From Verrucomicrobiota bacterium (GTDB lineage Bacteria > Verrucomicrobiota > Verrucomicrobiia > Opitutales > Opitutaceae): 64,000 nucleotides of DNA. The position numbers and the translations under genes were made by a program. Location of the stretch: positions 124,001 to 188,000 of the forward strand of contig VHCJ01000002.1 in assembly GCA_016871755.1 (NCBI GenBank), read 5' to 3'. Below are positions 18,914 through 27,700 of this stretch, one piece after another. Position 1 is the first letter of the stretch. Each line of letters starts with the position of its first letter. The notes below the pieces were generated by a model. That model was not told the origin of the DNA. It saw nothing but the letters and a program-made list of their open reading frames with translations, and ran no database searches.

Positions 18914-20236
18914 TCAAAGGCCACCCATGTCGAGCAGGCCCGACTCGGGCCGCTCCGCCGCCGAGGTGGCAACGATCATGCCGGCGGCGAGCGTGGCGTG
19001 ACTGAACTCGTCGATCAGGATGAAGCTCCCGGTCGCGCGGTTCCGCGCATAGGTGTCGCAGAAGAGCGGCACCGCCGTGCGCAGGTGCACGCGGCCGATG
19101 TCGTTCATCCCGATTTCCGTGTCGCCGGGGACGCGATGCAGGGTGTTGATGTCGACCTTGTAGCGGACCGTCTTGAGCGCGCATTTGGCCTCCCGCGTGG
19201 TGTGCCGCACGAGGTACCGGCCACCGGGCTGCAGTCGCTTTTCGGAGAACCAGCACACCATCGCCTCAATGTCCTGCGTCTGCTGCGGCGCGTTGGTCGG
19301 CCGGGCGATCTGATCTCCCCGCGAAATGTCGATCTCGTCCTCCAGCGTCATCACCACCGACATCGGGGCAAACGCCTCGGCGAGCGGTCCAGAGGGACCC
19401 GCCAGGCTCTTGATCCGCGACGTGCGGCCGCTCGGGAGGGCAAGCACCTCGTCGCCCGGCTTGAAGACGCCTCCGGCGATGCGGCCGGCGAATCCGCGGA
19501 AGTCGTGATGCTCGTCGCGATTCGGCCGGATCACGGTCTGCACCGGGAAGCGGGCGTCGACGTGATTGAGATCGCTGCCGATGTAGACCGTCTCGAGCGT
19601 GTAGAGCAGCGACCCGCCCCGGTACCAGGGCATGTTCGCCGACCCCTCGACGACGTTGTCGCCGTGCAGGGCCGAGATCGGAATGAAGCGGATGTCCGGG
19701 ATCTCGAGGCGCGAGGCGAATTCCTTGTACTGGCGGACGATGTCGTTGAAGCGCTCCTCCGACCAGTCGACGAGGTCCATCTTGTTGACCGCGACCACGA
19801 GGTGCTGGATGCGCAGGAGCGCGGCAATGAACGAGTGGCGGCAGGTCTGCTCGACCACGCCCTTGCGCGCGTCGACGAGCACGATGGCGAGGTTCGCCGT
19901 CGATGCGCCGGTCACCATGTTGCGCGTGTACTGGATGTGCCCCGGGGTGTCGGCGATGATGAACTTCCGGCGGGGCGTTGCGAAGTAGCGGTACGCCACG
20001 TCGATCGTAATCCCCTGCTCGCGCTCAGCGCGCAGACCGTCCGTCAGCAGCGAGAGATTCAGGTGGTCCTCACCGCGCTGTTCGGTCGCGCGCTCGATCG
20101 CCTCCAACTGGTCCTCGAAGATCGCCTTCGAATCGTAAAGGAGTCGGCCGATGAGGGTCGACTTGCCGTCGTCGACGCTGCCGGCGGTGGTGAACCGCAG
20201 CAAATCCATCGCGAGGTATTTCGGGTCAGTGGACAT
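18914..20236 (-). CDS. cysN: Sulfate adenylyltransferase large (GTPase) subunit
   Basis: A 440-residue EF-Tu-like GTPase that, with CysD, makes adenosine 5'-phosphosulfate from sulfate and ATP. G1 is GSVDDGKST (about 19-27), the G3 region is DTPGHIQYTRNM, and G4 is NKMDLVD. The REQGITIDVAYRYF segment is typical of CysN. There is no fused CysC kinase domain; the kinase is the separate cysC. It is the third gene of the leftward operon cysC-cysD-cysN, 38 bp after cysD. Confidence 0.95.
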   Translation of the reverse strand: MSTDPKYLAMDLLRFTTAGSVDDGKSTLIGRLLYDSKAIFEDQLEAIERATEQRGEDHLNLSLLTDGLRAEREQGITIDVAYRYFATPRRKFIIADTPGHIQYTRNMVTGASTANLAIVLVDARKGVVEQTCRHSFIAALLRIQHLVVAVNKMDLVDWSEERFNDIVRQYKEFASRLEIPDIRFIPISALHGDNVVEGSANMPWYRGGSLLYTLETVYIGSDLNHVDARFPVQTVIRPNRDEHHDFRGFAGRIAGGVFKPGDEVLALPSGRTSRIKSLAGPSGPLAEAFAPMSVVMTLEDEIDISRGDQIARPTNAPQQTQDIEAMVCWFSEKRLQPGGRYLVRHTTREAKCALKTVRYKVDINTLHRVPGDTEIGMNDIGRVHLRTAVPLFCDTYARNRATGSFILIDEFSHATLAAGMIVATSAAERPESGLLDMGGL

Positions 20237-20274
20237 GAAAGCGTGGAGTCAGATCAGCGTTGCGGGCGCCGCGT

Positions 20275-21180
20275 TCAGAAGTACCCGGCCTTCTTGCGGT
20301 CTTCCATCGCCGTCTCGGAGCGGCGGTCGTCGGCGCGGGCGCCGCGCTCGGTGACCCGCGCCGAGGCCACCTCCTGAATGATTTCCTCAAGGGTCGAGGC
20401 GGCACTCTCCACCGCGCCCGTGCAGGTGGCGTCACCGACGGTGCGGAAGCGCACGGTCAACTCCTCGAAGGCCTCACCTTCGAGCAGGGTGATGAACGGA
20501 GTGTCCGCGAGCAGCACGCCCTGACGGCGCACGGCGCGGCGACGGTGCGAGAAGTAGATCGACGGAATCTCCAGTTGCTCCTGCGCAATGTACTGCCAGA
20601 CGTCCATCTCGGTCCAGTTCGAGAGCGGGAAGACACGGAAGTGCGCTCCCGGATGCTTGCGCCCGTTGAAGAGATTCCAGAGCTCCGGTCGCTGGCTCTT
20701 CGGATCCCACTGGCCGAACTCGTCACGGTGGGAGAAGAAACGCTCCTTGGCGCGCGCCTTCTCCTCGTCCCGCCGCGCTCCGCCGAGGCAGGCGTCGAAC
20801 CGGAATTCCTCGATCGCATCGAGGAGCGTCACGGTCTGCAGCGCATTGCGCGACGGATTGGGTCCCTTCTCCTCCTGGACCCGGCCCGCCCGGATCGAAT
20901 CCTCGACGCGACGCACAATCAGGCGGCAGCCGAGCTGCTCCACCAGATGGTCGCGGAACGCGATCGTCTCCGGGAAATTGTGCCCCGTATCCACGTGCAG
21001 CAGCGGAAAGGGCAGACGCGCCGGCGCAAAAGCCTTCTGCGCCAGACGCACCATCACGATGGAATCCTTGCCGCCGGAGAACAGGAGCGCCGGCCGCTCA
21101 AACTGGGCCGCAAACTCGCGCATCACGAAGATCGCCTCGTGCTCCAACTGCGCCAGATGCGTGAGATGATACGAACTCAT
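20275..21180 (-). CDS. cysD: Sulfate adenylyltransferase small subunit
   Basis: A 301-residue PP-loop ATP pyrophosphatase, the catalytic subunit of ATP sulfurylase with CysN. The PP-loop SGGKDS sits in LLFSGGKDSIVMVRLAQKAF. LLHVDTGHNFPETIAFRDHL and FRVFPLSNWTEMDVWQYI are CysD signatures. ATG 21178-21180 starts MSSYHLTHLAQLE; the extension to 21246 lies in cysC and is rejected. The gap to cysC is 20 bp. Confidence 0.95.
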   Translation of the reverse strand: MSSYHLTHLAQLEHEAIFVMREFAAQFERPALLFSGGKDSIVMVRLAQKAFAPARLPFPLLHVDTGHNFPETIAFRDHLVEQLGCRLIVRRVEDSIRAGRVQEEKGPNPSRNALQTVTLLDAIEEFRFDACLGGARRDEEKARAKERFFSHRDEFGQWDPKSQRPELWNLFNGRKHPGAHFRVFPLSNWTEMDVWQYIAQEQLEIPSIYFSHRRRAVRRQGVLLADTPFITLLEGEAFEELTVRFRTVGDATCTGAVESAASTLEEIIQEVASARVTERGARADDRRSETAMEDRKKAGYF

Positions 21181-21200
21181 GAAAGTGTGCTTCCGCCGCC

Positions 21201-21830
21201 TCAGGCCTGCCCGGAGCCATCCGGCCGCACCCGCGGCAAGACCCACGCACGCAACGCCTGCAGCGACTCCTCGGGCGACTGATCCTCGGTCCGCACCGTC
21301 CAGTGTCCCTCCCGCTCCGCAGGCACCTCAAAGCCCGAGTCACGACCCGTGAACTGGCCGACCGCACCCGCCGCCGCCTTCGCGTAGAGGCCCTTCGGGT
21401 CGCGACGCGCACAGGTGGCAAACGAAGCGTCGACGAACACCGGGATCCAGTCGTCCGCTCCCACAATGTCCCGCACCAGCGACCGGTGCCGGGCCAGGGG
21501 CGTGATGAAGGACGCCACCACGACCACTCCGGCGTCCACGAACAGCTTGGCGACCTCGGCCACCCGCCGCACATTTTCGGCGCGATCCTCGTCGCTGAAG
21601 CCCAACCCTCGGTTCAACCCGGTGCGTACATTGTCGCCATCCAGGAGGTGGGTCGTGAATCCGTCCGCCAGCAGCGCGCGCTCCAGCCCTGTCGCCAACG
21701 TGCTCTTGCCCGAGCCGCTCAAACCGAAAAGCCAGATCACCCGCGCCTTCTGGTTCAGACGACGCTCCTTCTCCACCCGCGAAACCACGCGGTCGAAGAT
21801 GGGATGAAGGTGGGAGGACGTATCGCTCAC
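21201..21830 (-). CDS. cysC: Adenylylsulfate kinase
   Basis: A 209-residue APS kinase producing PAPS. Walker A is GLSGSGKST (about 36-44). LLDGDNVRTGLNRGLGFSDEDR and the lid KGLYAKAAAG are family marks. GTG 21828-21830 is the chosen start. An AT-rich 70-bp leader precedes it (roughly 21831-21900), unlike the GC-rich surroundings, and probably holds the operon promoter. No known sulfur riboswitch was recognised there. The C-terminal tail is a little longer than in E. coli CysC. Confidence 0.94.
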   Translation of the reverse strand: MSDTSSHLHPIFDRVVSRVEKERRLNQKARVIWLFGLSGSGKSTLATGLERALLADGFTTHLLDGDNVRTGLNRGLGFSDEDRAENVRRVAEVAKLFVDAGVVVVASFITPLARHRSLVRDIVGADDWIPVFVDASFATCARRDPKGLYAKAAAGAVGQFTGRDSGFEVPAEREGHWTVRTEDQSPEESLQALRAWVLPRVRPDGSGQA

Positions 21831-22029
21831 TTTAGTTGAGTGAATTGATGACCTTAGAACTAATTAGGCAGGGGGCAAGCTCAAATCCCGTGGACGACCG
21901 GACATTACCCGGTAAACCGCGCTTCATCAACCCTTCCCGACCGACTGCGGCTGCTTGGGCCCTCGGACCGCCGGTCAGCCGGCGCGGCGAGGCGCGGGTT
22001 TCGAGCGGAGGCGCACACCCGCTCGACGC

Positions 22030-22788
22030 TCACGGGACCCTCTCGCATCGCGGCTCCACCGCTGCGGCGGGCACCTCAAAGCCCTGCGGCACGCTCTGCG
22101 GTGGAACGGACTCGATCTCCGCCAACCAAGCCCGCGCCTCCTCCGGCCGACCGAGGCGTTCGAGAGCGCGGGCACGAAGCCGGGCCGCCGGCCCGATCCG
22201 GGGCGCGAGGCGGGTGGCTCGCTCGAGGGCCCGCTGCGCGCCCTCGAAATCCCCAAGCTCCCAGCCCAGCAACCAGCCAACCTCCAGAGGAATCTCCGAC
22301 GCCTGCGGATGAGCGTCCTCGGCGCGCTCGAGCAAACGCACCGCCTCCTCCACTCCCCGGCGTCGCTCCCGGACGCCGCCGCCCCGCCACTGCGGCACGT
22401 CGAACGCCAGCATTCTTGCGCCATCGATCCAGTACCCGCGGTGCTCCGGCCTCAGGCTCACGGCGGCAAACAACGCCTGCCGGAACTCGCGGACGTCCTC
22501 GCGCTCCCACGCCCGCCTCGCCTGCACCCACGACCAGCCCGCCGCCACTCGACGCAGGCCTGAGAACGCCGCCCGCGCCCAGGCCGACCGCACTGCAGCG
22601 CGACGTTCCTGCCCTCCGGTCTCCTCTGGCTGATCGCTACCCGCGTGCCGACCCGCCGTCGCACCGTCTCCGCACGTCCCAACCTCCCGATCCATCGCGC
22701 CCCGCCCGGCCACCGAGCCACCCAGCCACGCCCCGACGATCAACCACGCGCTGAGCCACCGGCCCACCGTGCTCCATCGCCTAATCAC
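22030..22788 (-). CDS. TPR-like exported or membrane-anchored protein, unknown function
   Basis: A 252-residue protein with an N-terminal hydrophobic stretch (WLSAWLIVGAWLGGSVAG) that may be a signal or anchor. A helical part follows with tetratricopeptide-like repeats: AVRLLERAEDAHPQASEIPL, DFEGAQRALERATRLAPRIG and LERLGRPEEARAWLAEIES. GTG 22788 overlaps the permease stop by 8 nt, so it belongs to the acyP-ABC operon. The middle of the N-terminal third is low complexity. The role is unknown; a scaffold for the ABC exporter is a guess. Confidence 0.7.
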   Translation of the reverse strand: MIRRWSTVGRWLSAWLIVGAWLGGSVAGRGAMDREVGTCGDGATAGRHAGSDQPEETGGQERRAAVRSAWARAAFSGLRRVAAGWSWVQARRAWEREDVREFRQALFAAVSLRPEHRGYWIDGARMLAFDVPQWRGGGVRERRRGVEEAVRLLERAEDAHPQASEIPLEVGWLLGWELGDFEGAQRALERATRLAPRIGPAARLRARALERLGRPEEARAWLAEIESVPPQSVPQGFEVPAAAVEPRCERVP

Positions 22789-23623
22789 GACGCGAAATCC
22801 TCCCCACCGCTGCCAGGCCCCACATCAGCACGATCCCCACCTCGCCGGCGCCGGCGAAGGCATTCGGACCGGGGCCTGCACCCGCCGCGATCCACTCGGC
22901 GCCAACATCAAAGGCCGTGAGGTCGGGAATCACCGCCCTCGCCAGTCCCCAGCCCGGCGCGCCGATCCCGTCACCCTCCGCCAGAACGCGCATCAGGGGA
23001 TGCAGATGGCCGACAAGCAGGACGCCGGCGCCGCTCAGCGTCGCGGCCGAAGGACTGCGGCAGAACGCGGACCCCGCGAGCGCGAGCGTGGTCATCGCCG
23101 TGAGCTTCACCGCGAAGAGGCCCCACGCCACGCCGCCCCGCCCCAGCCTCTCCGGTCCCAGTTCCCCCGATCCCGAGGCCGCGAGGACGGCGAACGCAGA
23201 GACCGCCGCCAGGGCGAGCGCGAGCACGCCCGCCGCCAACGCGTGGGCCACCCACCAGCGGACCGGACCCACGGTGGTGGCGAGCAGTCCGCGACCCCAA
23301 CCGTGCACCGCCTCAGCAAACCATGCGTTCACCGTGACGCTCACCGCCAGCACCACACCGGCAAGGCCCGCCGCCGTCATGCTCACGTCGACGAGCAACG
23401 TCCACCGGTCCGCCGCCTCCACCCAGCCGCGCAAACCTCGTTCCGCCCCCACCACTCCGACCACCACGCCGAGAGCCCCGAGGTAGAGTCGCTCCCCGCA
23501 CGCCGCGCGCAGCCGCAGCCCGACAAGGCATCGCACCGACCGAACGGCCGCCGCCCCACTCCGGCACCGGTCCCTCCATCCGGCGACTGCTCGCTCCGGC
23601 CCGGCGCACGTCAGCGCGTCCAC
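22781..23623 (-). CDS. ABC-type permease, unknown substrate
   Basis: A 280-residue membrane protein with six or so hydrophobic segments (YLGALGVVVGVVGAERGL, LLVDVSMTAAGLAGVVLAVS, ALAAGVLALALAAVSAFAVL, FAVKLTAMTTLALAGSAF and others) in the pattern of ABC-2-type exporter permeases. GTG 23623 is chosen because it overlaps the ATPase stop by 13 nt; the upstream in-frame extension is Gly/Pro-rich and lies within the ATPase gene. Its ATPase is the preceding gene. No substrate clue is visible. Confidence 0.72.
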   Translation of the reverse strand: MDALTCAGPERAVAGWRDRCRSGAAAVRSVRCLVGLRLRAACGERLYLGALGVVVGVVGAERGLRGWVEAADRWTLLVDVSMTAAGLAGVVLAVSVTVNAWFAEAVHGWGRGLLATTVGPVRWWVAHALAAGVLALALAAVSAFAVLAASGSGELGPERLGRGGVAWGLFAVKLTAMTTLALAGSAFCRSPSAATLSGAGVLLVGHLHPLMRVLAEGDGIGAPGWGLARAVIPDLTAFDVGAEWIAAGAGPGPNAFAGAGEVGIVLMWGLAAVGRISRRD

Positions 23624-24279
23624 GTGTGTTCCTCCGCAACCCGGCCCTCCCGAAGCCAGACCATCCCGTCGCAGAGGTCCCGCAACTCCGGACTCCGGTG
23701 CGCCGTGAGGAGCACCGTCCTGCCCTCCGCCCGCAACGCCGCCAGCAGGCCCACCATCCGGCATGCGCCGTCATCATCCAACGCCGAGAGCGGTTCGTCG
23801 AGGAGCAGTAGATCGGGCTCGCCGACCAGCGCCGCCGCCAAGCCCAGCCGCTGGGTCTGGCCGCGCGAGAGTTCGTCCACCCGCTGATCCTCCCGGCCCG
23901 CCAGGCCGACCCGTGCGAGCAGCGCCTCCGCCGCCCGCGCGTCGGGCGCGCCGCGTCCGCCATCGAGGCGCGCCACGACCCCGAGCACCCCGCGGACGGA
24001 CAGGAACCCGGGCAGACCGCAGACGTCCGGCACGTATCTAATTCTCGAATACTCGTTCCGGTTCGGGGCGGCGTTTCCCCAGAGCCGGCAGCATCCCGCC
24101 GACGCGCGGAGCAGGCCCGCCGCGATCCGGAGAGCCGTGCTCTTGCCCGAACCGTTGGCCCCAAGGATCGCCACCACCCGGCCCGCCGGGACGCGAAGCG
24201 AGAACGCATCGAGCGCCACCCGCGGCCGCCCCCACGGTGAACGCCGGAAACTCCGGGTCACCGCCACGAACTCCAGCAC
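23611..24279 (-). CDS. ABC transporter ATP-binding protein
   Basis: A 222-residue single-cassette ATPase: Walker A GANGSGKST, signature LSRGQTQRLGLAAAL, Walker B LLLLDEPLSALD, and switch His in LLTAHRSPELRDL. The class resembles CcmA/NatA-type exporters paired with ABC-2 permeases. GTG 24279 starts VLEFVAVTRSFRR 7 bp after the acyP stop. The longer frame to 24411 would overlap acyP and has no conserved sequence. It is followed by its permease with a 13-nt overlap. Confidence 0.88.
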   Translation of the reverse strand: MLEFVAVTRSFRRSPWGRPRVALDAFSLRVPAGRVVAILGANGSGKSTALRIAAGLLRASAGCCRLWGNAAPNRNEYSRIRYVPDVCGLPGFLSVRGVLGVVARLDGGRGAPDARAAEALLARVGLAGREDQRVDELSRGQTQRLGLAAALVGEPDLLLLDEPLSALDDDGACRMVGLLAALRAEGRTVLLTAHRSPELRDLCDGMVWLREGRVAEEHTWTR

Positions 24280-24286
24280 CGCCGGG

Positions 24287-24562
24287 TCACGCAATCGCGA
24301 AGCCACGGTGCTCGGGGATCCGCCGTCCGGCGAGGCGCTCCGTCTTCCGAATGTAGCCATGCATCCGCTCCCCGAGGGCCGCGACGAACGCCTCCACCTC
24401 GCGCGCCTCACCCTCGACGCTCAGTTCCACCCGCCCGTCCGCGCGATTCCGGACCCATCCGGCCACTTCAAACTCCCGCGCCACCTGCAACGCCGTGAAG
24501 CGAAAGCCCACGCCTTGGACATGGCCGGAGAAAAACACGGATTCGTGGTGAACCTGACTCAT
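24287..24562 (-). CDS. acyP: Acylphosphatase
   Basis: A 91-residue enzyme hydrolysing acyl phosphates. The family signature FFSGHVQGVGFRFT (about 10-23) contains the phosphate-binding loop and catalytic Arg, and GWVRNRADGRVELSVEG has the catalytic Asn. Full length. It is the first gene of a leftward operon with an ABC exporter and a TPR protein, an unusual context without obvious biochemical logic. A small hairpin lies just before its ATG. Confidence 0.94.
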   Translation of the reverse strand: MSQVHHESVFFSGHVQGVGFRFTALQVAREFEVAGWVRNRADGRVELSVEGEAREVEAFVAALGERMHGYIRKTERLAGRRIPEHRGFAIA

Positions 24563-24567
24563 GGAAA

Positions 24568-24585
24568 GTCCGCATCGTTGCGGAC
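24568..24585 (-). promoter_or_regulatory. Hairpin in the acyP leader
   Basis: A perfect 7-bp stem (GTCCGCA/TGCGGAC) with a TCGT tetraloop begins 5 nt upstream of the acyP ATG in the divergent region shared with 24710. At that distance it could occlude ribosome binding. No function is demonstrated. Confidence 0.3.
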
Positions 24586-24709
24586 CAACGGGGACAAAAG
24601 CAATCGCAATCGTATTACAACTAACAAACCAGCGTTAGGCCGGGTTTTCGCGTTGCCTTTCCGGGGGGTGGGCCTTCGCTCCCCCTGACGGTCAACGACC
24701 GTCTTAAGA

Positions 24710-25402
24710 ATGAGCAATCCCGACTCCGACGGCCCCTCTGACAGCGACTGGGAGGACCGGGGTGAGCTTGCTTGGAGCGAGCACGACTGGGAAACCTACC
24801 TGCGCGATCAGGATGATGTGCTGCAGCGCTACGTTCGTCTCTACGACAAGAGCGCGGGGCGGGCTGACCGCATCGATCACGTGGCTCAGGGCATGGGCTG
24901 GGACGAAGGGGATTGGAGTTCCGAGGACGAGGGTGCCGAGCCGCCGGCGAACCCGGCGAACGACGGAGCCGAGGCCGAGGACTCGGATCCCTACACCCTT
25001 CTCAAGAATCCGATCTTCATCGCGACTCGGGCGATTTACCTCACCCTGCAGCGCGGGTGGGAAAAGGCGGCCCTCGATCCCGCGAAGCTGCCGCAGCGCA
25101 GCGCGGTGTTGGTCGGCGCCTCCCTTCACCGCGGTGAACACCAAGCGACGCTGGCGATCCAGGCGCTCGACTTCGGCGACTACGCGATGGCCATCAGCTT
25201 GTTGAAGCGGGCGTTGCGTGAGCTCAACCAGACACTCGCCTTGCTGGGCGACCGTGCGCTGGAGGAGTCCCGGGCGGCCGCCGGCCTCCGCGAAGACATG
25301 ATTCCGCGGCTCTTCGATCTCCGGGAAATCTGGCTGCGGGTGATGGCGGAGTGCCGCGACGAACTGAAGCGTCCGGTCGACGAAGAAGACTCCACCGACT
25401 GA
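24710..25402 (+). CDS. Conserved-looking acidic hypothetical protein
   Basis: A 230-residue soluble protein I do not recognise. The first 95 residues are very acidic and Ser/Asp/Trp-rich (SDSDWEDRGELAW, GWDEGDWSSEDEG) and probably disordered. Residues about 97-225 are predicted helical (ATRAIYLTLQRGWEKAAL, YAMAISLLKRALRELNQTLAL, IPRLFDLREIWLRVMAECRDEL). No signal peptide or metal motif is visible. ATG 24710 is the first start after the divergent acyP leader. Codon use matches the neighbours and the frame is long, so it is probably real; a four-helix or SAV-like structural role is speculation. Confidence 0.75.
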   Translation: MSNPDSDGPSDSDWEDRGELAWSEHDWETYLRDQDDVLQRYVRLYDKSAGRADRIDHVAQGMGWDEGDWSSEDEGAEPPANPANDGAEAEDSDPYTLLKNPIFIATRAIYLTLQRGWEKAALDPAKLPQRSAVLVGASLHRGEHQATLAIQALDFGDYAMAISLLKRALRELNQTLALLGDRALEESRAAAGLREDMIPRLFDLREIWLRVMAECRDELKRPVDEEDSTD

Positions 25403-25573
25403 GCCGCCGCCGGGTCGGCCCGTGGCGCGGAGGGTCTCGGCCGGTTAGGCTTGCGCGCAGCGCTCCCGCCGCTGGAATGCAATGACGCGTGGGCCCCTCC
25501 CTCGACTTCGTTTTTCGACCGTGTCTCACGGTCCAGCGAAACCTTCGCCCCGGCGTCGCTGTCCCCTGATCCG

Positions 25574-26194
25574 ATGCCCCACCGGTCCGGCACCCTCACC
25601 TTCCCGGATCCCATCGATCCCGCGCAAGCGCAGCAGGATCTCGCCCTGCTTCAGCGCACGGCGAGGGGCGACCGGGCGGCCTTTGCGGGGCTGTACGATC
25701 GGTTCTCGCGGCCGCTCTTCGCCACGGCCCTGCGCATTCTCGGGGACGCGCGCGAGGCCGAGGATGTGGTCCACGACGTGTTCATCACCCTTTGGCAGCG
25801 CTCGGTCGAATTCTCGGAAGACCGCGGCACTCCGTTCAGCTGGGCGGTGACGATGACCCGCAACCGCGCCATCGATCGGGTGCGCCAGCGCCGACGCCGC
25901 GCCGAGATTCTCGCCGAGGCACCGCCCAACGATTTGGGCTACGACGAGGGCGGCGGCGGCTCCGCCGACTCAGGCGGGACCCTCGACACTCAGGAACGCG
26001 CGGGAGCAGTGCGCCGCGCCCTCGCCACCCTGCCGCACGACCAGCAAAAGGCCGTGGAACTCGCGTTCTTCAGCGGGCTGACCCAGCAGGAGATCGCGGA
26101 GAATCTCCGCCAGCCCCTCGGAACGGTGAAGGCGCGGATCCGGCGCGGGCTGCTCAAGCTGCGCGACGTCCTCATCGGAAAACCCGCCCCATGA
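25574..26194 (+). CDS. ECF-type RNA polymerase sigma factor
   Basis: A 206-residue sigma-70-family factor with region 2 (FAGLYDRFSRPLFATALRIL, DAREAEDVVHDVFITLWQ, about 35-85) and region 4 (LPHDQQKAVELAFFSGLTQQ, GTVKARIRRGLLKLR, about 150-198). The linker is Gly-rich and acidic. It resembles the SigK/RskA-partnered ECF group by the ALATLP and SGLTQQEIAE pattern. ATG 25574 is preferred over the upstream frame, which is low complexity. Its stop overlaps the next gene's ATG (ATGA), the usual sigma/anti-sigma coupling. Confidence 0.93.
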   Translation: MPHRSGTLTFPDPIDPAQAQQDLALLQRTARGDRAAFAGLYDRFSRPLFATALRILGDAREAEDVVHDVFITLWQRSVEFSEDRGTPFSWAVTMTRNRAIDRVRQRRRRAEILAEAPPNDLGYDEGGGGSADSGGTLDTQERAGAVRRALATLPHDQQKAVELAFFSGLTQQEIAENLRQPLGTVKARIRRGLLKLRDVLIGKPAP

Positions 26195-26433
26195 GCGTCC
26201 GGGAAGAAGCGGAGGAACTTGCCTGCCTCGACGTCTTGGGGCTGCTGGATCCGACCGAACGCGCCGCGTGGGAGATGCCGCCCGACTCCGCCGAGGCGAT
26301 CCGCACCTTGCGCCGTGAACTGAACGAGTCGGCCTGCCAGCTCGCCTGGCTGGCCCCCGCCAGCGAGCCGCCGGCGCGCCTCCGCGCGCGCGTGCTCGCC
26401 GCCGTCTCCCCCGCCCGGGAGACCGCGCTTTAG
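26191..26433 (+). CDS. Small anti-sigma-like protein (N-terminal domain only)
   Basis: An 80-residue protein starting at the ATGA overlap with the sigma gene. LACLDVLGLLDPTERAAWE (residues 9-27) matches the first helix of RskA-type anti-sigma domains, and RRELNESACQLAWL fits a following helix. RskA-type partners normally continue into a membrane helix and a periplasmic domain; here the gene stops right where that helix should start. There is no zinc HxxxCxxC motif. It could be a soluble anti-sigma factor or a truncated one. No frameshift remnant is evident in the 49 bp before fabV. Confidence 0.7.
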   Translation: MSVREEAEELACLDVLGLLDPTERAAWEMPPDSAEAIRTLRRELNESACQLAWLAPASEPPARLRARVLAAVSPARETAL

Positions 26434-26482
26434 ACTCTTGCACTCGCCTCGCGACGCAGGGAAGCTCCCCGCCCCGTTTTCC

Positions 26483-27670
26483 ATGGTCATCAAGCCCAAG
26501 ATTCGCGGTTTCGTCTGCATCACCGCGCACCCTCAGGGTTGCGCCGCCCACGTCGAGGAGCAGATCAACTTCGTCAAGTCACGCGGCCCGCTCAAGAACG
26601 GCCCGCGCAACGTGCTCGTGATCGGTGCCTCCACCGGCTACGGACTCGCCTCGCGCATCGCATCCGCGTTCGGATCCGGCGCCAATACGCTCGGCATCTT
26701 CTTCGAACGCCCGTCCGAGGAAGACCGTCCCGCCACACCGGGGTGGTACAATTCGATCGCCTTCACCGAAGCGGCCCGCGCCGCCGGGCTCAAGGCCCTG
26801 AACCTCAACGGCGATGCGTTCTCCGACGACATCAAGCGGCAGGCCATCGACCTGATCCGCCGCGAGTTGGGTCCGATCGATCTCATCGTCTACTCCCTCG
26901 CCTCCCCGCGCCGCACCCACCCGCGCACCGGCGTCGTCCACAAGTCGGTCCTCAAGCCCGTGGGCCAGAGCTACACGAACAAGACGGTCGATACCGACAA
27001 GGGAATCGTCAGTCAGATCACCATCGAGCCCGCCAACGACGCCGAAGTCGCCGACACCACCGCGGTGATGGGCGGCGAGGATTGGGAAATGTGGATCGAG
27101 GCGCTCCTCGCCGAGGGCTTGGTCGCCCCGGGGGCGACTTCCATGGCCTACAGTTACATCGGTCCAGAGGTGACGTGGGCGATCTACAAGAACGGCACCA
27201 TCGGCCTTGCCAAGAACGACCTCGAACGCGCCGCCCGCAAGATCGACGCCAGTCTCAAGGCCCACGGCTACGGCCGCGCCTTCATCTCGGTCAACAAGGC
27301 ACTCGTCACCCAGGCCAGTTCGGCCATCCCGGTGGTGCCGCTGTACATTTCGATCCTCTACAAGCTCATGAAGGCCAAGGGCACGCACGAGGGCTGCATC
27401 GAGCAGATCCAGCGTCTCTTCGCCACTCAGCTCTACGGGGGTCAGGGGCTCCAGTTCGATGACCAAGGCCGCGTGCGGATCGATGACTGGGAGATGCGCC
27501 CGGAAATCCAGTCCGAGGTCGCCCGGATCTGGCCGCAGGTCACGACCGAGAACCTCGCCTCCCTCACCGACATCGCAGGCTACCGGAGCGAGTTCCTCAA
27601 GCTGTTCGGCTTCGGCATCCCCGGCATCAACTACGACGCCGACGTCGAACCGCATCGCCCGCTCACCTGA
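26483..27670 (+). CDS. fabV: Trans-2-enoyl-ACP/CoA reductase (FabV)
   Basis: A 395-residue NADH-dependent enoyl reductase completing fatty-acid elongation. KPKIRGFVCITAHPQGCA at the start, VLVIGASTGYGLASRIA (nucleotide-binding loop), VYSLASPRRTHPRTG and the catalytic Tyr-x8-Lys within YIGPEVTWAIYK are definitive. ATG 26483 is chosen; the extension to 26438 runs back to the preceding stop. FabV is naturally less triclosan-sensitive than FabI. A bidirectional terminator follows. Confidence 0.96.
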   Translation: MVIKPKIRGFVCITAHPQGCAAHVEEQINFVKSRGPLKNGPRNVLVIGASTGYGLASRIASAFGSGANTLGIFFERPSEEDRPATPGWYNSIAFTEAARAAGLKALNLNGDAFSDDIKRQAIDLIRRELGPIDLIVYSLASPRRTHPRTGVVHKSVLKPVGQSYTNKTVDTDKGIVSQITIEPANDAEVADTTAVMGGEDWEMWIEALLAEGLVAPGATSMAYSYIGPEVTWAIYKNGTIGLAKNDLERAARKIDASLKAHGYGRAFISVNKALVTQASSAIPVVPLYISILYKLMKAKGTHEGCIEQIQRLFATQLYGGQGLQFDDQGRVRIDDWEMRPEIQSEVARIWPQVTTENLASLTDIAGYRSEFLKLFGFGIPGINYDADVEPHRPLT

Positions 27671-27700
27671 TCCGCCGCCGGTCTGGAAACCTCCCCTGCC

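Noticed and set aside
21831-21900. Sulfur-related riboswitch upstream of cysC
   Set aside because: The leader is AT-rich, but I could not find the helices of SAM or other known aptamers.
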